Of a DNA stretch of 64,000 nucleotides, positions 50,092 through 63,360 are shown one piece after another; the stretch's first letter is position 1, and every line of letters starts with the position of its first letter. The position numbers and the translations under genes were made by a program. The stretch covers positions 684,001 to 748,000 of the forward strand of contig CM022670.1 of NCBI GenBank assembly GCA_012295275.1. The letters are read 5' to 3'. The notes beneath the pieces are model-generated. The model did no database searches and was not told where the DNA came from. It worked only from the letters and a program-made list of their open reading frames with translations. Origin of the DNA: Chrysomallon squamiferum. Taxonomy: Eukaryota; Mollusca; Gastropoda; Neomphalida; Peltospiridae.

Positions 50092-53000
50092 TTTAAGAAG
50101 ATTAAAGTATAAAATGTGTTTAAAATTGTGTAAAAATTATCAAGTTCCTTTTAATCTTTCATTAACTAATACACAAAAAAGACATCTTAGCCAATCACAT
50201 GCTAGATTGTTTTTAAACAGTTATGTGACAAGCAATTTCATTGGTTGTTCCGACACACTTAGTCATTTATCATTTAACTCAATAACCAATCAAATGTTCT
50301 GTAGAGGTATTGAGTAATTAATTACCTGAAGAACACCTGTAATGCAGGTTGTATATTGAATATTAAAGGTAAAAGAAAATTGCAAATGCAACATAAAAGA
50401 GCTTTTCAAGGGGAACTGAAGATGAAAGAGAAAACACGTTTACACAGGACAATGCTTGTGTATTTCTTCAAAGACAATAATTTACAAGTAAAGATATTGC
50501 AGGGCAAGACATTTGTTTGAAAAATAGATAGAAAAACTAAAATTATTTTACATTATGTAATATTGGTATTTTATTATTTCATTAACTTTGTAATAAACTC
50601 TTGTGTTTAAAACTTTTTTTTTTACTAACTTTGAAAATTTATGACCTTTGAATTCACACCTCAAAGTTAAATTTGGACTACTTAACAACTTATGCAAATT
50701 GTGGATTAACTGAAAATACTAAATCCTCATTTTACTGTATGCGATGGTGTTAAAAACTCTTTTCTTATGAATCTTTAATTTTAATTTGGAGATTATCATC
50801 TCAGTAAACTTCAAAAGCTTCTCTCACTTATTTTTATTACACAGAACACTGATTTACCAGTAGTCTACATTTTACTGGGCCATAAATTCCAACACACAGA
50901 GGAGCATGTAATTACAGTCCTTTATAGTGCTGCATGTAACACACACATTCCTTTGATGTGGATGATATTGTAGATGTTTCGGGTAGCAGGCTTGGACACT
51001 GCAACACCAATAACATCTTCTGACCAGTGTCCAGCCATTACCAACTTGTTGATTGGGAAAAATATTTGTGTTTGGCTGTCTGCCGCCAATTAAAACAGTG
51101 ATTGTTAAAAGAACAATGAGTTGTGAGTGCCGTAATAAACAATAACAGGATAAGGTTTAAAGGGATTAACTGGTATTAAGGGTTAAAAAGGATTAACTGT
51201 AGAGTTGGTGTTTTTTTTATCCTGTTTTTATTTTTTTACAGTCTTTTTCTCACTCTTTTGTGTCAATGATTTATGTTGCTTTGTGATAGAGAAGAGGTTA
51301 TCATGACATTGTTCAGTATTTTTGTTGTTGGTGTTTTTTATTTTTGAATTGATCAAAGCAGATTTATTGCAACAAAAGCTATTTAAAAGTTATTATTGTA
51401 ACATTTTTACTGATGTTTTTAAAAAGTTTCTGAGAAATAAAAAAATTTAAATTATGAATTCTCTATACTGGCTAATTCATTTCCATTTAATTATAAATTT
51501 ATTTTGTCTTAAAATAACTAATTTCAGATATTTCTTTAACAAATAAAAAACAAGATATTTCTGTACAAAAACATTGTGTTATGAAGATTACTGAAACTAT
51601 TACTTTCAATCTGTTCAGGTACATTTCACTGAACTCACTTTAAAAGCCCAAAACAGCCAATTTTCATGTTACTGTTGTTTTCTGTCTGGACTCAGTTTGA
51701 AGTTTTTCTAAACTTTAACCCTTCATGAAGACACAGTTTAAGCAGTGTCATACATGTGGTTTGAGTTTATGGGCATGTGGCCATGGCTACTTTTGGCAAT
51801 GTCTAATTAAGGGAAAATAATTCAATTTGTAGGCTATACTGAGCTAATAGATAATTATTTCTGCTTAATTAATCGTTCCAGTTTTCTGGTTTCGTTCACC
51901 ATCACAGCTCAATACATGCTTGACTGAATGTTCACATTTTATATCTGCACCTGTTGTTATTTTTATTTTTATTTAAAAAAAAATTGACAGATTCAAGGTG
52001 ATAAAAGCAACCACTTGTAGAATCTCTTTATTTAATTACTTTTGAGACTTTATCAAAGAAAATAACGAAATATAAAACTTTTCTATTATTATTCATTAAT
52101 TTTTAAAATGATAAAATGATACACATTTCTCCTTCAATTATTTATTTAATTTATTTTAAATGTTTTCCTTTGATAAATGAAGCCTATCATATATCGGCAA
52201 ATAATTAAATTAAAATAAATATGAAAGTAATTTCTCCAGAGATGTATTAAACTTGGCCAAAATCTTCAAAGATTTAAAATATCTTCAAAACGGTATAGAA
52301 TTTCTCATTAAGTTTAAAAAAATCATAAATACAACTTTTACAGTCCAATATTATTATTATGATTATTACAAACCTTTGAACAGAAGTCCTGTGTAGGAAT
52401 ATGACAAGCACTCTTTGTATGGGTTTTCCTAATCAACAGAAATAGCTGCAGTTTTGGTAAAAACTTTTGTCAAAGTCACCATCACCTAACACTTTAGCAG
52501 AGACTTCTCTAGATTAGTAACTGAGCACAGTGACATGTTTCAGTGTCTGAACTAGCAGACGAAAAGAAACAGATGGTTCAGCCATTTTGTTGTCTAATGA
52601 CAGAGAGATGCAGTACTTAACACTCACGTCACATCAAAGTGTCTTTGTCACACTTCACTGGCTCTGGGTTGAATCATCTCTTAGCCAAATCTGGCCACTT
52701 CTGTACCAGTTTGTGATATAATCCAGCATTTTTCTTTAATTTGAAATATAGTCTGACTTTCTAATTCTGTTGCATTTAGCAATTTGTTTTTTGTTCTTTT
52801 CTCTTTTTAATTTTTTTCATTTTTATTATTATTTCTTTATTTCTTTATTTATTTTACATAATTACCCATTTAATACACATTTCATTTATTTATATTTCTA
52901 AAAATATGTAATTTTGGGGATGTTAAACACCTGTTATAAAATATTTATATATGTTTTTTTAAGGTCTACATTAATTATGTTAATATAAAGTATGGAAGCA

Positions 53001-56000
53001 CAGTTCAAAGAACCAGCTATAATTATTACATAATAACTATTTACTGTGTTTCCAACAACAGATTTCCCTGCTAATGAAGAACAACAATAAATGATCCATT
53101 CCTCCTATGACATATGATATATGTTCATTTCCGAAACATCTGTCATCCATTTTAACCCATTGTACACCACTACAGTTGTAAACAAATGTTCAATTACCCA
53201 TTACTTTAAATGATCTGAGTAATGGGTATGAAATGCATTTAAAGAGGATGTAGAGGGATGTAACTCTTGGTTTTAGTACCAAAGGACAGCTCTTTAGCTT
53301 GTAAATTCACAAATGTCACACGTAAGGATGAGTTTTATGATGTAGCAGATTTGTATTCTGCACTAGAAAACACTGTACTCTGTAACCTCCTAAATTATTG
53401 CTTAGTTTACTTATTTCCATATATATTACAAATTAAATCAGCTTTCAACGAAATATAAATAAAATTTCCAGACCAGCATCCTGTTAAGTTTTTGCATTAA
53501 TAAACTATGGCTAGTGGGGGTATGATAAGCAGTAAGAATTTGAAACAAAATGAGGAATTTGAAAATCTTTGGTAATAAATCTTTTGGTTGAGAAATGAAC
53601 AGTTAAAATCTAAATAGAAAGGATAATTTACCACTACTTTGAATTTATTATTAAAGCAGGAGTAAATCTGCCTTGACTTTTAATTCCAGAGGTTGGCTTG
53701 TCTAATGTACTTGTTCACTCCAGTGCATGTAGAGTGAAAGGTGGATTGATGCTGTGGCTAACTGGGGAGGGATTTACATCATGCCTCAGTGAAGCGACAC
53801 ATTGTAGCAATGTGGTCTTTACTTTCTATGAAAGCAGACATTAGAAGTTCCCACTGGAAACAGCTCTAGGCATGTCATTAGGGCAGCCAAACAGGTCCTT
53901 TATGACCCTTGCTTTTTGTCCAGTCTTGACCCTTTGTCATGTTTTAAAAAATAAAATGAACTAAAGTCAAAAAATATTTATCTTAAAGTCATCAGTAATT
54001 ATGGAAGAATTTCTGGTTTCTTTCACTTGATCAGTTTCAGGTTATGTTATCTTGTTTTCCTGTTTTTATTTTAATGTTGTGTTATAATGATTGGAATAAT
54101 ATGTCAGTGATTTAACATGACCCCGGATTTTCTTAATCCAGATTAACTTCAAAGGTAGACTGTTCTTTACAAAAGCAAATATGTTGATAAATATTTTAAA
54201 ATTTTCTCAATACAGAAGAATGTAGTTTACAATAAAATGATGTTAATAATGATGATGATAATGGTGATGATAATGATGATGATGATGATGATAGTGATTG
54301 AAATACAGCATAACCATAGCCTAATTAAGCATCTGTCATTTGATGATAAATTTAAAAGAAAAGAAAAGATATATTTTAGAAATCTAAATATAGAAGTTAG
54401 TTATGTGATCAAAGGGCAGATGACTTTTAGCTAGCTCTCTTGCATGTGGAGATAAAATGTCATCAAACATGTCTGTGTTGTTTCTCTAATCATCTTCATC
54501 TAGATAGGTGCCCATGACTTACAGGTCCCTTGGGTGGTTGATTCATGGGGTAAAGAGCTGTGGTTTTAGGGGAGGGTGATTTCAATCCCAGGGCAGTATC
54601 TGGACCATCATTGTGACTGTTGTTGATGATGGTCATTTTAATTTTTGGAAAATTTGAAATAAAATAAATGACACTGAATTTGAAGGTGTTGAAGCACCAG
54701 ACACAAGATGAAGGGCAGGGTGTTTCCTGAGGGTGGTTTAATTCCCAGGGCTCTGACTGCATCATGTCATACTACCTTAAGATGAAGATAATTTGGAGTT
54801 TTGACAAACTTCAGATGAAACCAATGACAAGGACAATGATGTGATTAAAAAGCAATGAAGCTGTTGTGGTGGTACAGGTCTGGAAAACAGGTTTTAAAAT
54901 GTGGTGGTGATGGTGTTCTGGTTTTTGTTGTTTTTATCTGGGAAGAAGATGAAAAGATTTTGTTCACAGGATAATGATAATGGCATTTTATATAACTGAG
55001 AGAAAGAGACAGAAAGGGTGAGAGAGAGTGAATGAAAGAGTTTGATAGACAGAAAAGAGACAGACCAACGGAAAAAGATAAGGAACAAATTGAGAGATGG
55101 AAGAAGGGAGAAAGAACTGATATATAAATTGAATAATAAATAGAGAAGGTGAAAGATTACATTTGTTTGTTAGTGATGAAGTGAGTTAACCATGTTATCA
55201 CAACATGGCCTAATTAAGACAGAGACTTTCTCATTTGTCATAATCTCAAAGTGTGATGACATGTGTAATGACTGTATTGAGAACTTTATGACAGCTAGCA
55301 TGTGTGATAGACACTGTCTCTGTCTCTCTGTCCTGTCAGACAGAAACCAGACAGAGTCTGTTCCCGAAATCTCTCATTATAAAGATCCTTGGTGTTTCCG
55401 AGGATGTTTGTAGCACCTAGTGTGTCAGGCATTAGTTGAGTAATCTTATCAGACAGTTTTGTTACATGATAATGAGAACAGAAAGTCATTTTTAACTTGT
55501 GGGCTTGAGTGTGTCACAAACAGAGGTATATTTAATTGTGTGTATGTTTAAGTTCAAACAGGTGTCTTTTAAACCAAATTTTCTTTGGCTTATTTAAAAT
55601 AGAATGTAAAAGTTTTTTTTTTTTTTTCACAAAATAAGTATTGTCTGGTTAAATCAACTAGTCAAATCATTTAAAATTTATTTCATTTTTTATCATAGTA
55701 TAACACTAAAGTGTGCTGATTTTAGAAACAGATAATGTTTTTCTTTTCCATTTCCTAAGATGTAACAAAGAATATCACTGAAACCTATTTGTCAGTATTA
55801 TCAACTATCTGGAATGGGAAATATCTATGTGGGTTTATTGATGAAGACTGATCTTGTGACCAATGGTCAATATTGGATTTATTAAATATTAGCTAACAAA
55901 AATAACTCTCTAATGAGAAAATGGCATTAGCATTGATATCCTTAATACCATTAACATTCTTATCTTATCTCTCTTAACCCATGGCATAAGGAATGTGATT

Positions 56001-57092
56001 CAGGGTCAGATAAGTCTCTAGGGGGGGTCTGCCCCATCTCATCACTGTTACACAGGTTGGTCTGGAAGGATCCACTGTCAAGATAGGTGGTGCTAAGTGG
56101 AAACCAGCACACACCCAAGACTTGTTCTGTAACTGGGATGTCAAAATGGTGGTTAGCAGCACCAGGGGTCATGTCAGAGGAATTGTGTTAATTTTCATGT
56201 TGCAGTGCAAAGGTCCATAAAATTGTCAGAAGCCCAAAGTGAAAGCTGCCATTATAGTTTCACACTATTAAGACATCAGAGCTTGGTTAAAATGTGGAAC
56301 TGATGAGCTCTGCCATAAATGCATTTTTTTAAAGAAAACTATTGAGTCTTGTTCCTATAAACCCCACTTCTCTTTAGATTATAGTTAGCTTAATTGTTAG
56401 CACATGTTTGAGTAAGGCAAATGTTGCATGATCATTTTAAAATGAATTTATTTATGGCCGATTTAATATTTGTTTGTAATTTGTCTAGACTTTTACTTTA
56501 TTATTTAATATAATATTTTTATAATACTGTTAAACTGAAGCAGTGAAAATTTTTATTTTAAGAATTTTTTTATGTTAATTACAAATAATTACAAGTTGTG
56601 AAAACTTTTTATACAGTAATAGTCATACACTAAAAGTATTGAAAGAAATGTATCTTTTGTTTCATGCATTAAGAAATGTTGACCACAAACTAAATAATAA
56701 AACTGTTCATTTGATACTAAAAACAACTTTCTTTTTAAACTGTATCAGATAATGTAATGGAACATTGTGCTTTTGACACTGAAAAACAAATTCTTTTTAA
56801 ATTCTACCAGGTCATGACATTTTCAAATAGAATAATTACAGGACTTTTTTCTTTCTGTGACTGCATCATTTGGAAGAATACAAGAACAGGAGTTGTGTAG
56901 TTTGACCAAAACACACACCTTCTAATGGCAATTGTGTCAAGTTTGTTTTTCTCTATTGTCATTCTCGAACACATGACACAAAACCATAGTTATCCCAGCA
57001 GGCTTCTACCCCACCCACAGGTGATGAAGATGAGCCTGGACCACAAGCCACACCCAAATTACACAGGCTGGACCATCTTCCTTGTTTGATAT

Positions 57093-57330
57093 GAGACAAA
57101 TTGGCAAAGTGGGGGAATGGGTTTTTACACCAGATTTGCTAATACTCTATAATTCGACAAGAGACAAATTGGCAAAGTGGAGGAAAGGGGTTTTATACCA
57201 AATTAACAAATACACTGTAATTTTACAGGACACAAATTGGCAAAGTGGGGTAATGGGATTTTACACTACATTAACAAATACACTGTAATTTCATGGCAGA
57301 CAGACTGGCAGAGTGGGAGAAGGGTTTTTT
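57093..57330. repeat. 68-bp tandem repeat, about four copies
   Basis: Units begin near 57093, 57161, 57229 and 57297. Each starts with (GAGA/GGAC/CAGA)CAAATTGGCAAAGTGG and contains a TTTTACACC/ACACTGTAATT part. The first three are well conserved and the fourth is diverged. A 68-codon plus-strand frame across it is a by-product of the repeat. Confidence 0.9.
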
Positions 57331-57670
57331 AAACAAGTCTGTATAAGCAGTGATGTTCAGTTTATGTAACTTTTCATTAATTACCTTTTTTCAGGATCTT
57401 AAATTTTATGAAACTTTTATTTCTATTTTCTTTCATATGGTGAGGTTGAAAACTACTGATACTTATATCATAATTTATCACTTTTAATCCTTATACATTT
57501 CATATGAAAAATCTGACAGTTTATATCTTCCTTACTACATTATTTTCCTTTCAGAGATATTAGTTATAAAAAAACCATAATGATAATAATAATAACAATA
57601 ACATCAAAATAAAAAGGTTAAAATAAATAATGATGAAATCAATAATAATAATAATAATAATAATACACAC

Positions 57671-57713
57671 CAGCAATGAATAATTTCTCATCATCCACAA
57701 TATCTTTTCCCAT
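57671..57713 (-). CDS. Candidate alternative first exon D
   Basis: 14 codons plus 1 nt (MGKDIVDDEKLFIA), donor G|gtgtgt, phase 1, fits exon 2. The start context GAAGATGG is strong. The same frame stays open upstream, so a longer N-terminus starting at an earlier ATG is possible. A (TAA)n repeat begins right after the donor and a 68-bp repeat array lies about 340 bases downstream in the gene's direction. Confidence 0.35.
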
Positions 57714-58604
57714 CTTCACACCAACAATGAAAAACGTTCTAACAGTAAGCAACAGTACTTGTTTCATATTCACAAGACACCCCTGCACTCCACACACAGC
57801 TTGGATACACATAAACTGTGTATATTTTTTATTATTATTTTGTCTAAGATCGTTAAAAGCCAGGAGAATGAGCCACAGCACAGTCGATGAATAACAGTAT
57901 TATCAGCAGAGTAATAGAATTAACGCAGGTTAATTTACACTGTAGGAAGATAACAGTATATAAATGGCTTGGGCAGGGCCACCTTTGATGTTTTACAGAG
58001 TGCTAATCCCTCATTTAACACCCAAATCTCACCCTTTCTGTGAAGAGGGGATCAGGGCCTGAACCAAATTGCCCAGCATAAAAGAACCCTAAAATTCATT
58101 CCCAGTGCTGCAAGCCGGGTTAGTTAAGCTTGTGGAAAAAAAACATTCACAGAGTGCAGTCTGGCTTGGTCATTTAATGAAGCTTGACCATTGTCCAGAC
58201 ACTTTAATTTGGCCAGTTAGCCAACAAGCTCATTTGGCAAGGTCTTCTTTTTTCTGCTATGCTAGTTTGATCTTTTGTTCGCAGTCCAGAAACTTCAGAT
58301 GAGATAGCAAATTATGATTTTTTCCTTCTTCATCTCAACCCCACCCAGAATGATGCAATTAACTAAATTGGTGGGGATTTAGGGGGTAGGGATGTGGACT
58401 TTTTAAAACTTTTGTAATGAAAATCTTACTAATAACAGAGAAGAGATACAAGTTATATAAAATAAAATAAAATTCTGACTGGAACATAATTTTTTGATTC
58501 TTAAGAAAGCCAATTAAAATAATTATTTAAGAGAATATTTTTGCTTTGTATAAAATTAAAATATTTAAGAATTTCCATTGAATTATTATAAATTCTCTAC
58601 TATT

Positions 58605-58651
58605 ACCATTATTATTATTATTATCATTATTATCATTATTATTATTATTAT
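58605..58651. repeat. (ATT)n microsatellite
   Basis: TTA/ATC imperfect trinucleotide units. Confidence 0.85.
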
Positions 58652-60089
58652 TTAGAAACAAACCTCCTAGCTTAGCTAAATATAAAATTTGGAGTTTAGA
58701 ATTTATTATTTATATTCTGAAAATCTGAGCAACCACTACAGCATTAAAACATAATTTATCTTTCAGCCATCTGAACTACTAATGTTTAAACATCACAATG
58801 CAGCCCACTAAAATAAGAAAATGTCTTTGTTTCTTTATCAGTTAAAATTCAAAATTAGGAAACACTGGGGCAAAAAACACTAAAACAACCACAAATCTCT
58901 ATTTTTCTATCAGTTAAAAACCAGAGGAGCAAGACATAATGTGAAAATATCATAGTCTTACTATAAACTTTTGAAATTCAGCTAATGTCAGTACAAACTA
59001 CTAAACTCATAAAAGTCTCTTCAAAGACTTCTTGTTGCGTAACACACTGTGGGTTGTTACAGCAAACTGGGGATGTCTTCGTCATTCTATCTCTTTGCCT
59101 ATTGGAGCAGGCTAATAATTTCATGGTTGTTTTGGTATAATAATTAGAACTGATAGGTCACTGATAACCATGTAATACCAGTGTGGATTACAGACAACAC
59201 AACTGTGCACTTTCATCTCACTGCTGGGAGTTTGTGTTTACAGGGATATTTATGTTTGTATATCTCTGTAGAGGAACTGTTTGATGTTTATAGTTGTGTG
59301 TATTATGTTGTATTTTTTTAGAAATACATCTCACTCTGATGAGCTTGTTTTTTCAGTGATTCTGCTTGCAGTGTTTGTAATATAGTGTCAGTAGATTCAT
59401 GTTTATGTAGCTTTATTAATTATAAATAAAAACAAATTGATGTTTATAGTTGTGTATATTATGCTAGATGAAAAATCTATTTTTATGAAATTTTTTATCT
59501 TGCTGTTTATGAGCTTGTTTTTGCAGTGATACTCTTTGCAATGTCTACAACATGATAAATTTGTTTTATAATTAGAAGATGGTTGGTGTTAAGATTGTGT
59601 GTATTGAATATAGACAGTGTTGTTTTTAAAATAATTTTCCTATGATTGCTGATTAGTTTGATGTTGAATTACAAGGTATGCAAGCCCTAGAACAAAGTAA
59701 ATTGTACAGCTTAATTTTTTTGAATACTATGAATACAAGCAAAGCACACAAGAAAAGAATTACAATTTAGGCCCTTTTGTAATATTAATATCCTGATTGT
59801 GCTATATATTTTTTCTTTTCTTATCAAAAATTACATTATATCTGATATTAAATATTACAATAGTATATTGTTTTTTTGGCCATATATATTTTTTAAGTAA
59901 TAAAAATTATTATAGTGTACATAATATTTACCAGTATTTTTTCTAATGATGAATTTAACTTTTATTTTGTATTATCTTGCTATTTGCTTAGTATATTAAA
60001 AAAATATATGGTATACTGTTATTAAAATTTTGTGTTCAGCATACATTAATAAAATATTATTTTAAATACATTAAAAAAGTCCCATAAAA

Positions 60090-60620
60090 TACAGCAAGGA
60101 CACTGACCCACTGACCCAAGTCGCAGAACCAAAACCAGGTGTGACTATAGAAAAGTAATGCATTACAGTGTTAATCAGGTATGAAACCTGTCCTCATTCC
60201 TCAGTTGTTGAAGACCCCTAAACATCACCACTGCTGTAGCTGGCCAAGCGCAACATCCCACACACATTACTGTCGCATAAACAACGGGTAATGTTGCCTA
60301 TAACCGGCTGTAAAGTGTCAAGTGATTGGGAGACTGGATTTACAACCAGTTAGACATTGGTCATTTAATGTAGGTAAACTTGTAAACAACTGTAACAGGA
60401 TGGATGTTGTAGTTGACACGGGTAATAGATGGGACACAGCCACGGTTTAAATAGATTGGCTAAATGGATGATGATGATGGTGGTCGTAACAGATTGGTTA
60501 AGCCGTGACTGTGGTGGCTGAGGGCGGCAGTTTTGAATGTGATAACAGGAAGAAGCACATGGCCACATCAGAAAACACCTGGCTTGGTGGAGAAAGAAAA
60601 ATCAATATTTGTCCACGGTG
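60090..60620. promoter_or_regulatory. CpG-retaining island inside the CpG-poor gene region
   Basis: CpGs recur here (for example AGTCGCAG, AAGCGCAAC, AACCGGCTG, GACACGGG, CCACGG, GTCGTAAC, AGCCGTGAC, GGCGGCAG), whereas the flanking kilobases have very few. Retained CpG in a depleted neighbourhood suggests an unmethylated promoter or enhancer. I found no phase-compatible first exon in it. Confidence 0.35.
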
Positions 60621-62789
60621 TAGCCCATGGTAAAACTTGTATTAAACACACAGATCACTCCAGGTTCAAATAATGCAGAACAAAAAATAATAATAGTGTG
60701 AAGCCCTTTTGTTAAATTTGTTTTCATACTCTGAATATTTTTTGAGTGCAGATTAATTACAGAGAAAGGCCCTATGCATTGTTCATTGTTAAATACAAGT
60801 TTATTTTAGTACTGATTAAATCAGAAAAAAAAATAGTTTATGAAAGATAAATAAAATATTTGAAATTGAAAAAATAATTGATAAAAATATCAACTTCTAA
60901 TAATAATAAAAAGTCTCACATTTGATCCAGTACATTCACTATTATCTTCTTCATTTAAATCAGATAACATTGTTTGGAATTTGAGTTAACAATGTCACTC
61001 TTACATTTTTATTAACTTTCTTTCTAAAGAATCACTTATAATATATTCCCTGCTGGGAATTTTTATATCAAATTCATTGGTTATTAATGGACACTGCAGG
61101 TATTTGAGAGTACAATTATCAGTGGAGAAAGTGTTGTATTAGAATCCTTTCAGTATTTTAAATAAGCTTTATGCTAAAGTAATAAACATTCTTATTGTGA
61201 CCGTGATGTTCCTTTATGCTTGTGTTGCTACTTAGACTTGTAATTAGTGCCACATCATTGACATCTTCGTGTTCTGTATGAAAACTAACTTTATAATGAT
61301 TATAATATTATTGATGTCTTGAATATTGGCCAAAATTTAATTATTGCCAACTCATCGTTATACTGAATATGTTACTGACATAAAAACTTGAATAACTGAT
61401 ATTACTGTCAAGACAAATATTGAACAAGTTTGAACAATTGTCATATTATTGTCACATTGAATGTTGACCAAGATTTAATTACACCCAAACAGTTGTTAAG
61501 CTGAATATTGACCAAACTTTAATTACCTTTTAAAAACTGTAATGGAATGCTGATTCCAAACAAAAGATTGAGAGAGAGAGGTAAAAATCTCTTAAAAATT
61601 GTTTAAACATGATGACAGAAATAAAATTAAATTTTCTCAGGAAAATCTTGAGCGGTCTTTGTTTGTGTTTGGGATTTACTGGCTGATTCAGGAGTCAAAA
61701 GCCCAATACTGTAAATCTCCACCATTTTCTTTTCATACAGAACAAATAAAATAGCTTCAGACCCATACATCCCCATTCTTTCTGGCTACACTTTAACAGG
61801 GATGGGATTAACAGAAAAAGAAAGTGAAACCATTTTCAATGACTGTGTTGGTTTGCACTAAATTGCAATTGTAGGTGTCAAGTACTGATGAAGCAACCTT
61901 CAGAAGTCAGCCATCATTGAAACTGACACAAGTGATTATGTTTCCTCATGTATGTTATACCACTGACCACTGGCTACAGCTGTCCATTCTGCCACTGACA
62001 CGCAGATAAAGCCTGGGTGGATGGCTGGGTGGATCCTCACTGGGTGGGTTACATAAAATACTGTCTGACATTCAGAGGGAAGCTCGTCCCACACAAAGCT
62101 AGGAAGCTCTGATTGCTGTTTGATACACCTGTCAACTAACCTAACTGAACTTACTAACCACACAGATGTTTTAAGCAGGGGTGGGGACTGATCATTTTCT
62201 CATTAAATAAAATCGTTTTTTGTGGGAGGGGAGGGTCTGTTGCCAACAAATTATATAATACTTTTAAACATTAATTTTTAACTGTTGTACAGATCAGTAT
62301 TCCCACTGAGTAGTTAATATATTTGTATAAGATTTACTGTGTAATATATTTAACTAATGTAACATGTTTGTGTCTATATAATTTATTTAGTTTGAACGAT
62401 ATAAACTATTACTTATTAATAATATATATAGTAAAATATTAGATATTTAGACATCATAATTTAAGATAATCCTTTAGGTTTCACTTCAGACTGCTGTTTG
62501 TTAATTAAGTTGTACAATTCTTACTTATTCATTATTTGGAGAGCCAGAAAGTGACAAAATTCTAAAGGTTCTTTTTAAAAAAATAATAATAATAAAAACC
62601 ACATCAAAGTTAAAGGATGCTAATAAAATACCTGTACTGAAATAAATCTGATGGAATACAAAGTCTAAAAGATTGTTTTTTAAAATGGAGTAAAAGTGCC
62701 TCACAAACTACTGAGAATGTAAAATATCCTAACACAAAAATAATTTTAAAATCATGTTAAATTAAATGAAATATCAAATTAAGACTTAC

Positions 62790-62826
62790 TGCAAGTTTCT
62801 GGGATTCCGTTCACTCCAAGAATCAT
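62790..62826 (-). CDS. Candidate alternative first exon F (most distal)
   Basis: 12 codons plus 1 nt (MILGVNGIPETC) followed by the consensus donor gtaagt, phase 1, fits exon 2 after a 16 kb intron. A minus-strand TATATAAAA at about 62929-62921 lies about 95 bases upstream of the ATG, and a CpG-containing, CCAAT-bearing stretch at 63000-63360 lies further upstream. The best-supported of the distal candidates. Confidence 0.48.
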
Positions 62827-62879
62827 CTTTGAAAGTTACTTTTCCAATGAGAGAGTAAAAAATTATCAAGTGTTTTCCA

Positions 62880-63360
62880 ACAGTAGTGGAAGGTTATGTT
62901 GAGAGACATGGGTAACAGTGTTTTATATACCAAACTGACAGATCAACTGTTTTCTCAGCAATAAACTTTTCTGTTGACAAAGTCCCAGACTCTATCAGTA
63001 CTGAGCAAGGACTCGCAATTTCATTCAAAACCAAACAGCTGGTCAGGTGACAATCACAGCTTTGATAGGTAGACAACAACTTCAGTCCTATTACTAGACC
63101 TTCTTCCTCATCAAGATGAGGCTTATAGACACACAGACACACAGCCTGTTACTAAGTTTTTACAGCAATCAGTGACTGGGTACTCTTCTCTCTCTTGTCT
63201 TTTAATCAGAGAAATGCTTGGACAGTAAACAACCCTCATTCGGCCACAAGCCATAACTGTCGGAGATACGCAGAGACGGCCTCTTTGTTCAAACAGGGAG
63301 GGAGCTTGTGGCTCTCGGGCATTCTGATTGGTCGAGAGGCTTGATGAAGAGATACATTGT
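62880..63360 (-). promoter_or_regulatory. Putative distal promoter of the serine-rich gene
   Basis: On the minus strand this has TATATAAAA at about 62929-62921, several CpGs between 63010 and 63335, and a CCAAT box (GATTGGTCG on the plus strand, about 63330). It lies directly upstream of candidate first exon F. A 9-base inverted repeat, GCCACAAGC (about 63242) and GCTTGTGGC (about 63304), is also present. Confidence 0.35.

Larger units (their letters stand above)
46887..62789 (-). other. Upstream region or first intron(s) of the serine-rich gene
   Basis: 16 kb with no long exon on either strand. Apart from candidate first exons B, C and D it has islands of complex sequence (47000-47500, 52380-52700, 53690-53950, 54500-54770, 55190-55500, 55970-56230, 58000-58330, 60090-60620, 61930-62170) in AT-rich filler. 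Island spacing of this kind suits enhancers or promoters, but none can be proved by eye. Confidence 0.5.

Noticed and set aside
50335-50403. ATG segment of 23 codons before gtaatt on the minus strand
   Set aside because: Phase 0 does not fit exon 2, and the donor is poor.
54496-54765. 89-codon minus-strand frame ending near a gtaagt donor (GGACCT|gtaagt)
   Set aside because: Phase 0 is incompatible with exon 2, and the sequence has no recognisable protein features.
57385-57436. ATG segment of 17 codons (MKENRNKSFIKFKILKK) with donor gtaatt, phase 1
   Set aside because: Phase fits exon 2 but the donor is weak and the sequence is A-rich and random-looking; too weak to annotate.
58033-58079. 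ATG segment of 15 codons (MLGNLVQALIPSSQK) with a gtgaga donor
   Set aside because: It ends in phase 2, giving a stop soon after joining exon 2. It shows that chance ATG-donor pairs occur in this region.
61936-62163. 75-codon minus-strand frame
   Set aside because: No compatible splice sites to the serine-rich gene and no known motif; kept only as part of a complex-sequence island.
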